Below, piece after piece: positions 33,559 through 44,813 of a DNA stretch of 64,000 nt. How positions within the stretch are numbered: the first letter of the stretch is position 1; every line of letters begins with the position of its first letter. The notes beneath the pieces were generated by a model. The model did no database searches. It saw only the letters and a program-made list of their open reading frames with translations, and was not told the origin of the DNA. Source of the stretch: Takakia lepidozioides (lineage: Eukaryota; Streptophyta; Takakiopsida; Takakiales; Takakiaceae); NCBI GenBank assembly GCA_030704615.1, contig CM060732.1, positions 19,284,001-19,348,000 on the forward strand. Direction: 5' to 3'. The translations under genes and the position numbers were made by a program.

Positions 33559-36378
33559 GTAAGGATGCAAAGGCAGTTTTCAACAATATGCAGGCTGAAC
33601 AAGATGTGGTGTCATGGAGCGCGATGCTTGTAGGGTATGCACAGCAGGGAGGCTTTGGAGACCTATGAGCAAATGATGGGGGAAGGGGTGAAGCCCAACC
33701 ACATCACGTTCCTTTGCGTTTGCAATGCGTGTGCAAGCCTAGGAGCCTGGGAAAGGGCAAAGAGGTCCATGATGACATCGTCAAAGCTGAAATTCTACCA
33801 GATGTCATTCTGAATACTGCCCTGGTGGACATGTATGCCAAATGTGGGTGCATTAAGGATGCAAAGACAGTTTTGAAAGTTCAACAATATGCAGGTTGAA
33901 CGAGATGTGGTGTCATGGAGCGTGATGCTTGCAGGGTATGCACAGCAGGGACGTGGGGTGGAGGCTTTGGAGAGCTATGAGCAAGTGATGGGGGAAGGGG
34001 TGAAGCCCAACCACATCACGTTTGTGTGCGTTTGCAATGCATGCGCAAGCCTGGCAGCTCTGGAAAAGGGCAAAGAGGCCCATGGCGACATTGTCAGGGC
34101 TGGAATTGTACCCGATGTCATTCTGGACAATGCCCTCATGGACATGTATGCCAAATGTGGGAGCATTGAGGGTGCGAAGGCAGTGTTCAACAATATGGCT
34201 GAATGAAATGTGGTGTCGTGGACCGCGATGCTTGCAAGGTATGCACAGCTGGAGCACGTGACGGAGGCTTTGGAGTCCTATGAGCAAATGATGGTGGAAG
34301 GGGTGAAGCCCGACCACATCACATCTGTGCATTTGCAAGCCTGGCAGCCCTAGAAAAGGGCAAAGAGGTGCAAGGTGACATCGTCAAAGCTGGAATTGTG
34401 CCAGATGTCATTGTGAACACTACCATGGTGGACATGTTTGCCAAATGTGGGTGCATTAAGGATGCAAAGGGAATTTTCAACAATATGGCTGAACGAGATG
34501 TGGTGTCATTGAAGACGATGCTTGCAGGGTATCCACAGCAGGGACGTGGTATGGGGGCTTTGGAGACCTAAGATCAGATGATGGGGCAAGGGGTGAAGCC
34601 CATCCACATCACGTTTCAATGCATTAGCAATGCGTGTGCAAGCCTGGCAGCTCTGGAAAAGGGCAAAGAGGTCCATGGCGACATGGTCAGAGCTGCAGTT
34701 GTACCAAATGTCATTCTGAACAATACCCTCGTGGACATGTATGAAGGGAGTGTTCGACAGTATGGCTGAACGAGATGTGGTATCGTGGAGTGCGATGATT
34801 GCAGGATATGCACAGCAAGGGCGCGGGATGGAGGCTTTGGAGACCTATGAACAAATGATGTGCGAAGGGGGTGAAGCCCAACTACATGACGTTTGTTTGC
34901 ATTTGCAATGCGTGTGCAAGCCTGGCAGCCCTGAAAAAGTGCAAAGAGGTCCATGGTGACATTATCAAATCTGGAATTGTACCCAATGTCATTCTGAACA
35001 CTGCCCTGGTGGACATGTATGTCAAATGTGGGTGCATCGAGGATGCAAATGGAGTGTTTGACAGTACTGCTGAACGTGATGTGGTGTCGTGGAGTGTGAT
35101 GATTGTAAGATATGCACAGCAAGGGTGCGGGATGGAGGCTTTGGAGACCTATGAGCAAATGATGTGCGAAGGGGTGAAAACCAACCACATCACATTTGTT
35201 TGTGTTTGCAATGCGTGTGCAAGCCTGGGAGCTCTGGAAACGGGGAAAGAGGTCCATGGTGACATCGTCAAAGCTGGAATTGTACCTAATGTCATCCTGA
35301 ACACTGCCCTAGTGGACATGTATGCCAAATGTGGGTGCATCGAGGATGCGAAGGGAGTTAATTTCAATACCATGGCTGAACGAGATGTGGTGTTGTGGAA
35401 CGCGATGCTTGCAGGGGTATGCACAGCAGGGGCATGGGATGAAGGCTTTGGAGACCTATGAGCAAATGATGGGGGAAGGGGTGAAGCCACATCACGTTTG
35501 TGTGCGTTTGCAGTTTGTGTGCAAGGCTGGCAGCCTGGAAAAAGGCAAAGAGGTGCATGGTTGCATCGCCAAAGCTGGAATTGTACCAGATGTGATTCTG
35601 AACAATACCCTCGTGGACATGTATGCTAAATGTGGGTGCATCAAGGATGCGGAGGGAGTGCCATGCTTGCAGGATATGCACAGCAGGGGCGCTGGATGGA
35701 GGCCTTGGAGACCTATGAGCAAATGATGGGTAAGGGGTGAAGTCCGACCACATCACGTTTGTGTGCGTTTGCAATGCTTGTGCAAGCCTAGCAGCCCTAG
35801 AAAAAGGCAAAGGGTGCATGGTGACATCATCAAGGCTGGAATTGTACCAAATGTCATTCTGGACACTGCCCTGGTGGACATGTATGCGAAATGTGGGTGC
35901 ATTGAGGATGCAAAGAGAGTATTTGACAATGTGGCTGAATGAAATGTGGTGTCGTGGAATCCGATGATCGCAGGATATGCCCAGCATGGTTGTCATAGGG
36001 AGGTCCTACAACTATTTGAAGGAATGCAAAAGAATGGCTTGAAGCTGGACAATATCACCTTTATATGTGTTCTCTCTACATGCAGCCACACTGGCCTACT
36101 GAATGAAGGAAGACGCTATTTCGATTCCCTGAGTCAAGATCATGGTGTCACCCTGCCAGTAAAGCACTTTGGCTGCATGGTGGACCTTCTGGACGTGCGG
36201 GACAACTACATGAGACAAGGTACCTGATTAATAAAATGCGAATCAATCCAGATGTTGTGGTGTGGAAGGCCTTGCTTGGTGCCTGCAGAATCCATGGCAA
36301 TGTGGAGATGGCTGAATGTGTAGCAACATCTATCCTCAAGTGGGATGAACAGGATGCCGCGACTTATGTGTTGCTATA
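33559..36378 (+). pseudogene. PLS-class PPR gene with E domain, degenerate
   Basis: About eight tandem units of roughly 300 bp (around 100 residues, one P-L-S triplet) are visible. Each reads close to HITFVCVCNACASL, EKGKEVHGDIVKAGIVP, LVDMYAKCGCIEDAK and ERDVVSWxAMLAGYAQQG. The units are very alike, so they arose by recent internal duplication. The C-terminal part (35946-36378) is an E-type extension: ITFICVLSTCSHTGLLNEGR, HFGCMVDLL, INPDVVVWKALLGACRIHGN and AATYVLL, then a TAA. No DYW deaminase follows. PPR proteins of this class bind organellar RNA and specify C-to-U editing sites. Many frame shifts, and stops such as those after NNMAE at 34204 and VAE at 35939, rule out a full protein. 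The first exon and targeting peptide are missing. Confidence 0.9.
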
Positions 36379-36878
36379 ATTCTGGGTTTGGGTGGTGGAG
36401 CTTCTCCAAAGCTTGAAGATGGAAGTGAATACGAATTTTAATGAGCTTGATGAGAGGGGCAGTCCTGTGCACAAGTTTGTTCAACATCTTAAATTTGGAC
36501 ATGTTTGTTTGTTTCTCGTGGTGTGGCTTTGGATGGAGCCCTTGACGAACTTGCATGAATATTGTCAAAAGCTAGCCTTAACCCACCAAGATCCAATCCC
36601 ACGGTGGATGCTTGAAAGTTCATATAGTGAATGTAAGGGTATTTGGGTATGTTGTTATTGATTGATGCGGCTTGTGAAAATTGAACATTGAAATGCAGAT
36701 CCGCCATTTTTCTTCCATAAAAAACAAAACACGGGATCTCATGTAACACCGTGGGGATGACCCACCCTTTTTTTTGTGAAAAATTGAACTTAGTTCTTAG
36801 AATTCGTCGCTAGTAGTGCGGAGCAACGCGAAGCCCTAGTTTATAGCCGCAAGAGAAAAAAGATTCATTCACTCAAAC
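36379..36878. other. PPR 3' flank, no gene seen
   Basis: Nothing recognisable beyond the PPR stop. The frame at 36392-36661 has no known domain. Confidence 0.35.
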
Positions 36879-37315
36879 AACCAACATGTAGCCCAGTGGT
36901 AAGGACATATACCCTCTTACGAGTGGTTGTGGGTTCAAACCACCCTGTTGGTTGTTACATAAGGTGTCCACCTTCCTACCGGAAGGCAGTAGCCCTTCTG
37001 GGTCAAGTGACACCATAAGTTACGCTTGCTTTGGCAACGCGTCCACCTTTTTTTTTTTTCATTCACTCATTGGTGTTCAAAGAAGGTTGTGTAATCATTA
37101 TATGACGCCTCCCCAAGGAAGCGTAAATTATGGTGTCTCCTGACCCATAAGGGCTAGTGCCTTCTGGTTATTTTACACATGTTATTTTTAAATTAATCCT
37201 TTATCCAACCCGACTGTGAAAGAGGTTATTTTCTCCTCTCACTATTAAAGGGCCTGATTTGTGAGCTGTCGCTCCCAGGTGTTTCCCTTTAAATAAAATT
37301 AAAAAAAAACCCAAC
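36879..37315 (+). mobile_element. tRNA-derived SINE
   Basis: The head folds like a tRNA: AACCAACA (36879-36886) pairs with TGTTGGTT (36946-36953), with a Pol III A box TGTAGCCCAGTGG (36887-36899) and a B box GGTTCAAACC (36932-36941). The body contains a stretch (GGAAGGCAGTAGCCCTTCTG, CACCATAAGTTACGC at about 36980-37025) that recurs reversed at about 37107-37160, giving a hairpin. The tail (GAGGTTATTTTCTCCTCTCA, TTTCCCTTTAAATAAAATT, A-run) is shared with the SINE at 44.6 kb. Confidence 0.8.
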
Positions 37316-38722
37316 TGTCCGACGACCACACTGTTGGTTGCTCTTTATTCCTCACATTTTCTACATTTTAAAGTGGTCCCTTTCAAAGAAGTGGTACACT
37401 TGTTACTCGTGCTTGGTAGCCTGGCCAGCCCACTTTCTTTTCCTTTTTCTCTGCCTCAGTACTTACATGCCTAATGCATGCAGTTACAAGAGAACCTCAC
37501 CTTGCCACCTCAAGCCCTAGGGCAGCTGATGAGGCCCTGCCCATTTTCACGCATTTGAAAATGGCGGAAGGGTCGAATCAGCAGCCCTTCACCGGCATAA
37601 AATACCAACTTGCCCCCTTCATCGGCCCCTCAAAATTTCGAATTTTGTAAGGCTGGTGTCTTAAGTATTAGATAATGTCAATGTGGAGGAGCATTATCGA
37701 GAATAATCCGAGCTGCGGGAGCAGCGAGTCTGTTGCGAGGATTATTTGAGATTGCTTCAATGGATGGACATTATCTTACTTAATATGTCGATATGACTAT
37801 TTGTCATCCAATGTTTCATCCAAAATGGGTTTTCATCCGACGTATATGGAAACACTTGCATATGGAGACAATTATCGCTAATAATATCATACCTGATTCA
37901 GGGAAAAAAACAGCCATAGGACTATTAAGCGGGAGGTAAGGTGTAAGGTCGTCCTCATGTCAGAAAGAAAACTCCTGTGAAGGTTACGATTTTAACAAAG
38001 GAAATTTCTAGGCAACTTTAGAGGAGCAGTGTAGTACAAATTTGTGTAGCATTATAATTTTTTTATAATGTTTTATATTTTTTTAATATTTTTATTTAAT
38101 TATATCTTATTAAAAAAGTGCATCTATAAATAGTTATTAAAATTGCCCCCTTAGTAGCAAGGCCTTGGGGCTGGTGTAAGCAAACAAGTATTATTATTGC
38201 ATTGGCAGCCCCATTGGGAGAGCAGAGCGCGAGCGAGGATTATGGGGTGACACGCCACCTTGTGAGGATGCCTGGTGTGGAAAAACATGCTCTAGCGAGC
38301 GCTATGAGCTTTCACCGCTGCATTGGAGGAGTGCAGCCTAAAAATGAGCTGCAGCGACCGCGTTCTTAGGGTTCTAGTTCGGTGGGAGAGAGCAGTTGAA
38401 GCAAATCAAGTGCACACTTCTTGCGTGCTGATATTCGACGGAAATCCAATTGAATCGCTCAGGATGCAATTGAGCGACGGAGTCTGGTTTGATCCAGTCA
38501 TTCCACAGATGCAGCTTATTTCAAAAGGGGAATGCGAGTCTCCTTTTTAGATGAACGATATCAAGTCTTGGGATTCAGAGCGGTTACTTAATAGAGATCT
38601 TTTCTCATGTTGAGGTGATCTTGTAGCTACATTTCGGTTGTCGTCTGAATTCAAAGAGCACGTAGTAGCTTATTTATCTGCAACGAAAGAGAACAATTCT
38701 GTTGGTCGAAGGATTTTTCACG
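37316..38722. other. Upstream region of the BAC2-like gene
   Basis: No recognised gene. The last part probably holds the promoter and 5' UTR of the carrier gene. A short open frame at 38323-38550 has no recognised domain and could be an upstream ORF. An AT-rich block lies at about 38050-38125. Confidence 0.35.
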
Positions 38723-41087
38723 ATGGAGTTCTGGCCTGAGTTTCTTGCTGGCACTTCGGGAAGGGAGTTTGTGGCCGGGGGATTGGGAGGTATGGCTGGA
38801 GTCATTGCGGGCCATCCCCTGGACACAGTCAGAATACGGTTGCAACAGCCTCGGCCTTCCTCTTCTGGTGTCCCTTCTTCTGCAACTGCGATGTTACGAC
38901 ACATCGTTGCCACCGAGGGTCCTATGGCTTTATTCAAGGGGATGTCCTCGCCCCTTGCGACTGTTGCCTTTCAGGTGCATTCTGTCTTTCTGCATGCGAA
39001 GATTTCAATTTTTATGCAGGCTTGTCGAAATGATGAATGTCAAATAACTAAATTAGCTGGCATTCTTCCTCTTTTTTCCTGCCTCCTTACTCAACACCAG
39101 TACGACCAACCTTTGCAAAAGCTAGTAAATGTAAGCACGAAATTGTTACAAAATGCTTCTGTTCTTTTCGAGTGGATCATATATATTCGAAGTGGCATCC
39201 ATGTAGTTTATGTTGTAGGTTCCATACATGACAAATTGTTGATTTGTAAGATCATCATTGACCGGTTGGACTCTTTTTTAATCACAACCCAATTCATTGC
39301 TCTTGTGTGGCATTTTGGCAGTGGACATCTTGAGGGATTTTAAGATTCAGAAGGGATTGTGGGGAAAGTCTTGTTTGCACTAAGCCTTAATGCACAATCA
39401 GATTGCCAGTGCCCTGAGAGTGATGATGTAGCTCATGCTTGTATTTAACTGGTCTGAAATTACTGCAATAGGCTAAAGGTTTCCTGGTACATGGCTTGCT
39501 TTTAGAAGAATATAAGACGAGGTCTGTAATAGAACAACTTGGATGTCGCATTTCCTACTAATGACACACATAAAATCGCATTCACATAGTAAGTGTCTGG
39601 CAGACATGATCTTGCTGAATTTTGAATTCACCATCGACCAGCTTTCTAGAGAGTTTAAACACATAGTTCATCTGTTATTGAGCCTCTCCTTTCAGCTGGT
39701 TGGTTACTATTTTAGATGAAACAGTGTGCCGGAACTAGAAGGAAGTTTTCTGCAGACGTTTGTACCATGACCATTCTTGTCTTGTAGTGTGCCTCTTGAG
39801 TTTGAATAGGCCTATGGTATTGATTGGCAATGTCTCTTTGAGAACTTCTTATGAAGTAGGTGTTTTTGGTAGCATAACTTCAAGTTCGAACTGCATCTCG
39901 GACTATGAATGTTTTGACTGTTCAGGGGTGTCTTCTTGTATGGCTGGTAGCTAAGGCGCTCCTAAGCAGATGGTTTTAAGGCCTCTCCTAGACATTGCAG
40001 GAAGATCAAACATTTTTGACTGAGAAATGTCTGCGTCAGTTACCTGTGGTTCAGTCAAGACAGTTTCCAATTTCCAACCTAATCTTGTGCTATGAACAGT
40101 AAGAATTCGATGCAAATGATTGGTTTCTGAAGTGGTGGTCTTTTCTTCCATTGGCAGAATGCTGTAACTTTCCAAGCCTACGCCCTATTTTCACGAGCAT
40201 TGTCAGATGGCAACAAACAGGAGCCACTACCATATGAAAAGGTGGCGCTTGCAGGGTTTGGAGCAGGCATGCTACAAACAATTATTTTGACACCAGTGGA
40301 TTTGATTAAGATTGGCTTGCAGCTGCAGACAGCTCGACACACTCCAAGGCGACCATCCCTGGCAGTTCCTTCGCAACCAGGGCATATGGGGCCCCTGGCT
40401 CTAGCTCAAGATGTTGTACGCAGAGAGGGTATCAGAGGGCTTTATCGTGGCTGGACCATCACGGTGATTCGAGACGCACCGAGCCATGCAGGTCTTTGAC
40501 GATTAACCACAAATGATCATGGGCTAGGGTTAATTGTCTGCTTTTGCAAGAGTGTCGTTCTTGTTCAAACTAACCACAGCCTGTGTGCAACTGCTTTCCC
40601 TTGATGATAGCATCTAGAATCCAGACTAGTTGTGAGCATGCCAACCTGCTGTGTAGTTGCGAGGAGCTTGTGCAGTCAAATTTAACCTCCTGTTGCCATT
40701 GTTGCAGTCTACTTTGGGACCTATGAATATGTCCGTGAATGGTTGCATCCAGGCTGCAGAAAAAGTGGCCAAGAGTCCTTACTCACAATGCTTACAGCAG
40801 GAGGTCTAGCAGGATCACTTAGCTGGCTGTGTTGTTATCCACTGGATGTGGTGAAAACACGGCTACAGGCCTCTGGAGTGGCAGAAGGCCCTCGGTATAC
40901 AGGCATTGTGGATTGCTTTAGGAAAAGCGTGCGAGAGGAAGGTTGGCAGGTTCTTTGGCGTGGGTTAGGGACTGCGCTTGCCCGAGCATATCTCGTAAAT
41001 GGGGCTATATTTTCAGCTTACGAACTGACACTCCGATTCCTGGCCCCTCGACAACCTCCACAAGATCTTGAACTCAACCCAATCTAA
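38723..41087 (+). CDS. Mitochondrial basic amino acid carrier, BAC2-like
   Basis: Three exons: 38723-38974 (donor CAG|GTGCAT), 40158-40491 (acceptor TTGGCAG, donor GCAG|GTCTTT) and 40708-41087 (acceptor TTGCAG, stop TAA). Phases fit and give 321 residues, the usual size for an SLC25 carrier. Three carrier signatures are present: GHPLDTVRIRLQ (exon 1), TPVDLIKIGLQLQ (exon 2) and YPLDVVKTRLQ (exon 3), each P-x-D/E-x-x-K/R. The start EFWPEFLAGTSGREFVAGGL, the stretch RDAPSHA followed by YFGTYEYVREWLHPGCRK, and WRGLGTALARAYLVNGAIF follow Arabidopsis BAC2 (arginine/ornithine carrier of the inner mitochondrial membrane) closely. The second signature has Gly where Arg is common (KIGLQ versus KIRLQ), worth checking. 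The ATG at 38723 is chosen because BAC2 starts MDFWPEF; an upstream in-frame TTG is not needed. The gene looks intact. Confidence 0.93.
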
Positions 41088-42590
41088 TTCCGTGTAAAGT
41101 TTTCCTATTGTATATTGTGGACTATTTTCTGGTTTTGATTTTCTTGTGCTGACTTCATTGTTGTGGCATTCTCTCTCAATGCCCTAGTTTGTGTTGAAAG
41201 CTGTGGTGTGAAGAACCTGCTATCCGGAACGATATACAGTGTCTGGTATGGTGTAATTTGGAAACGGTCTTGAAATTTTGTGTTTGTGGGTTTCAATATG
41301 GATAGGCTGTGTCTTCAGACATAAAACAGTGGTGGCCGATGAGTCTTCAGGAAAGTAAGCCCTGAAGACCACTGCAAATTAGACGCGCTGGAGCCGCAAC
41401 TTGAAACCATTTTGCATGTTTACGACACAGATATACAAGAAAATTGCAAACAACACTGGTGAGCCATTGCTCTAACTCTGGCGGCTGACATGTGAGACTC
41501 CAACTCTATGAATCAGAAGACCGACCATGTTCTCTTGCTACAGATTTGGATAGGTAGAGACTTTCCAATCCTCTAATGCACAGCTAAAGTAGAGGCTTCG
41601 TTTCACGAGGAAGACTCGCATCTGTCTATGATGAACTTCCACTTCATCGTAAAAATAAATGACCTGGGTTTTGCTTCTTTGTGATAATTTCCTTAATCCC
41701 CACATGGAATCGTCCCAAAGCCAGGTGCGCATCTCTTCAATCAAGATAGGTGTCCACCTTCCAAATGGAAGGCAATAGCCCTTTGGGGTGAAGTGACACT
41801 ACTTGCCTCGGCAAGAGTTTTCCTTCCTTGTTGTTCAAGCAAATACTTCATCACAAATGATTGTTGGACGTTTGGTAGCTGCCTTGTGTGTGTGATGGTT
41901 GCAGTTTGAGGAAGTACTGGGAACTGGTGAGGGTGGGGAGGTTTGCCTGATTGTACACTACCAAGTCACCTTACCAACTTGTGCTACATACTATGCACTT
42001 ACACGACCTACTGCCCTATCCAGTACTATATCTCATGAGTGAAAGCCTACTCATTTTTTTCTTCTCTCAGAATCCAATTCTCATCACATGAAATGAAGAC
42101 ACTCCTTCCCTTTCTACATGTGTCTGCTTGTTTTTGCATGTGCAGATGTAATATTTATACTTTACTCACAGAGCCTTGCCTGTTGTAGGTCTGTCTGTGT
42201 ACGAGTGAGAGAGGGATGTAGAGGGGTAGAGACACACTCTCAAAATAATGTGACATCTGCTTGAGCAGAAAGCGGGCAGAGGAAGGATAAGAAAAGGGTA
42301 TGAAGGAGGTCCTAGTGGTCGGCTGCTCTGCAGCCAAGCTTCACACAGACGCAGTGTGGGTTGATTTCCTTTGGGGCAGCACCAGGCAGTGGTATGCATC
42401 TGAAGAATATAATTGGAAGGCAAAGGGCATCTCTCCATGAGAAGGTAAATTCTCGACGCAGGTCTAAGGTGGGTGAGTAGGGTGGGTTGACATCGACAAC
42501 AGACTACATAACCGAGGGCATAGAAAAACAGACTACAGAACTGAGGGCATCGAAAAGCGCACAGAACTTGGAAGGTATCCTCATCTGACT
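41088..42590. other. 3' flank of the carrier; SINE piece at 41747-41815
   Basis: No gene recognised. A fragment at 41747-41815 (AGGTGTCCACCTTCCAAATG, GAAGGCAATAGCCC, AAGTGACACTACTT) is the body of the local SINE without its tRNA head. Confidence 0.5.
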
Positions 42591-42965
42591 TGATGTGCCA
42601 CCTGTAGATTTACAAAAGACCTAGTTTGTAAATGGTCTGAGACCTGAGTTACAAAGAAAGGTGGATATGTTACCACATTATTCGGTAGAAGAGGCATTTG
42701 AAACAGCCAACAGAGTTGAGCAAGGAAAAATGCTAAGGAAGGTTGAGAAAAAGGATGATGATGACTCTGAAGATGAGTCAGTGAAGAGGAGCAAGAGGAC
42801 AAGAAAAAGTACAAGAAAAAGGAGAAGACAAAGAGAGATAACTATGAGAAAAGATTGGAAGAGATATTGAAGAAATATGCTACAGAAGCTGCAACACACT
42901 GGAGGAAGGGTGCTTGGTGTTCAAAATGCCAAAATGAAGGCCATACTGCCCTTGACCAGCTCCCA
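42591..42965 (+). pseudogene. Ty3-type gag remnant
   Basis: VNGLRPELQRKVDMLPHYSV followed by EEAFETANRVEQGKML is the end of a retrotransposon gag domain (F..GL...l...v......s...a...A...E). A Lys/Arg/Asp/Glu-rich linker follows, and after a frame change HWRKGAWCSKCQNEGHTALD gives most of a zinc knuckle: C-x2-C-x4-H are present, but the final Cys is missing. No protease or RT follows. Confidence 0.6.
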
Positions 42966-44597
42966 CTCGTCACTTGAATCTTTAGGTAGCTCCTTCAGTC
43001 TTGAGGGGGTGCTTGGAGGTGTCCATTGGCCTGCTGGGTCCGTGTCTACGCAAGTCTGTGGACTGTGTTCGTGATTTCCAATCGGGCCAGATCAGTTACC
43101 ACTATACTTGATGGCGTCGCATCTCTGTACAGACGCAGGTAGGTTGTTGTTGGTAACTTTCACCTACTTGGCATACTCATACGACATTCTCACAAGTTCA
43201 TTTATTGCGTGTCTGTGTGACAGATGCTTGTTCTCAGCTTTGCATGTCGGAACGAGCTCAAATGGCATTCTTTCGTGGCAAACCCTCTATGATCACAACT
43301 TACTAGCGACTGTAGAAGAGAATGTCCCGCCAACATCTGCCTGCGATGATGAGATCTACGTAATAGTGTCAAAAAGGAGATTGGGGTCTCGGTCCCACTT
43401 TTGGGCATGCTGGCATGGGAATGGTTTCCAACTTCCATCAAGAGCATAAAAGTGGGTTTCTCTTGGTTGAAGCCTCCAAGGTCGGTGACTGCGCATCACT
43501 GCCAAAACCAGCTTGATCCTGTTGTACCTTCTCCAAGTGGCACCTATACTCTCGGATAAACAGTGAAGAATCTATGAGTTTTCAAATGAGGCGGGATAGA
43601 TCATCTCATTTACAACGGACTCGGAGCTCGCCATTATGCAACTAGCCGTTTGTTTTCTTGGGGATGACGAGAAAAGAGGCCTGCCACAAAGTGCTCATTT
43701 CCCGTGGAACGAACATAGCCTACATCATCATGGTCATATCATTCACTACTTTTCCTTACCGGATGATTCCCAACCTTTCGTTAGGCTACAATACCATAAG
43801 TGGTTGATTATTGTACACCCCCACCACAACATGGTGGATGCAATAATTATTGAACATTGTCAGTTTACCTCGGAATTCATATACTAAAGGCATTTCAATC
43901 ACTTGTTGGTATACTTATCCTTTTCTGTTCGTGGCACCAGCATGCTCACACGCTACCCAACCTCCAACCCATGATTGATTTAAGGTCTAATAAGGACTCC
44001 AACTATGGACTTAGGTAGCATTCGAGAGGAGCCCCTGCTACCGGATATAGCAGGGAGCCAGGACCTACATACATAGTCCCGCCTTTATGAAAAGCCCGCG
44101 CCAATAAGAAGCGCCTACTTGCGGAATAGCTCCTCATATAGAGATCTGCTTTCATCCATAATTAATTGAAACACTCACAAAACTATGGCGCTTATGCCGC
44201 CCTACAGAATTTCACGGTCTTCCTTGGTCCCTTTTGCATCCATTGTTTTTCATCACTCATGGTACAACCAAAGAGGTGCTACTTGGGATAGAACAGGATC
44301 AAACTGGTTTTGGCACTGATGCGTAGTAGATTTCTCTTCAAAACTGACCATCAATACAGACGGTTTGTTGAATTGGTTCTCATACCTAGTAGATATTAAC
44401 ATATACATATGCATAGTGTTTGTCATTGTTTCGAGTCCACCGCTTGACTCTCTTTCTGGAAGGACGTGTATGCCTCTCTTCTGCTGCCCATGGTAAAAAT
44501 TCAGTGCATGATTGGGCACATCCTTGTTTTCCTTAAGAATAAAAGCATAAAAAGATCCCTTATCTTTGCCAAAGAGACCAGCATGGTACCACCAGTC
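42966..44597. other. No gene recognised
   Basis: Open frames in this stretch show no recognisable domains and no convincing splice pattern. Confidence 0.35.
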
Positions 44598-44813
44598 GGT
44601 AAGTAGCTCAGTTGGATAGAGCACTGAGTGCCACCCAGGTGATTCTCCTGCTACTTACCTTGTCGGGTGTGGTATAGGTAATCTTCTCCACCTTCCCTTG
44701 GGCGGTGTCCCTTGAGCCTTGTGCTGGGGAGGTTACTATGAAGAGGTTATTTTCTCCTCTCACTATATAATTAAGCTCCCGGGTATTTCCCTTAATAAAA
44801 AATAAAAATAAAA
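44598..44813 (+). mobile_element. Second tRNA-derived SINE
   Basis: The head pairs GGTAAGTAG (44598-44606) with CTACTTACC (44651-44659) and contains a near-perfect A box, TAGCTCAGTTGG (44604-44615), and a B-box-like GGTGATTCTCC (44638-44648). It is too short for a tRNA (the anticodon arm is incomplete). The 3' end (GAGGTTATTTTCTCCTCTCA, ATTTCCCTTAATAAAAAATA and A-rich tail) matches the SINE at 36879-37315, although the middle differs, so the two are head/body variants that share a tail. Confidence 0.75.

Noticed and set aside
36879-36953. A functional tRNA gene
   Set aside because: It has A and B boxes and an 8-bp outer stem, but no proper anticodon stem; it continues into a repeated body shared with other copies.
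44598-44660. A functional tRNA gene
   Set aside because: The acceptor-like stem and A box are good, but the whole is about 62 bp and the anticodon arm is incomplete; the downstream body and A-rich tail show a SINE.
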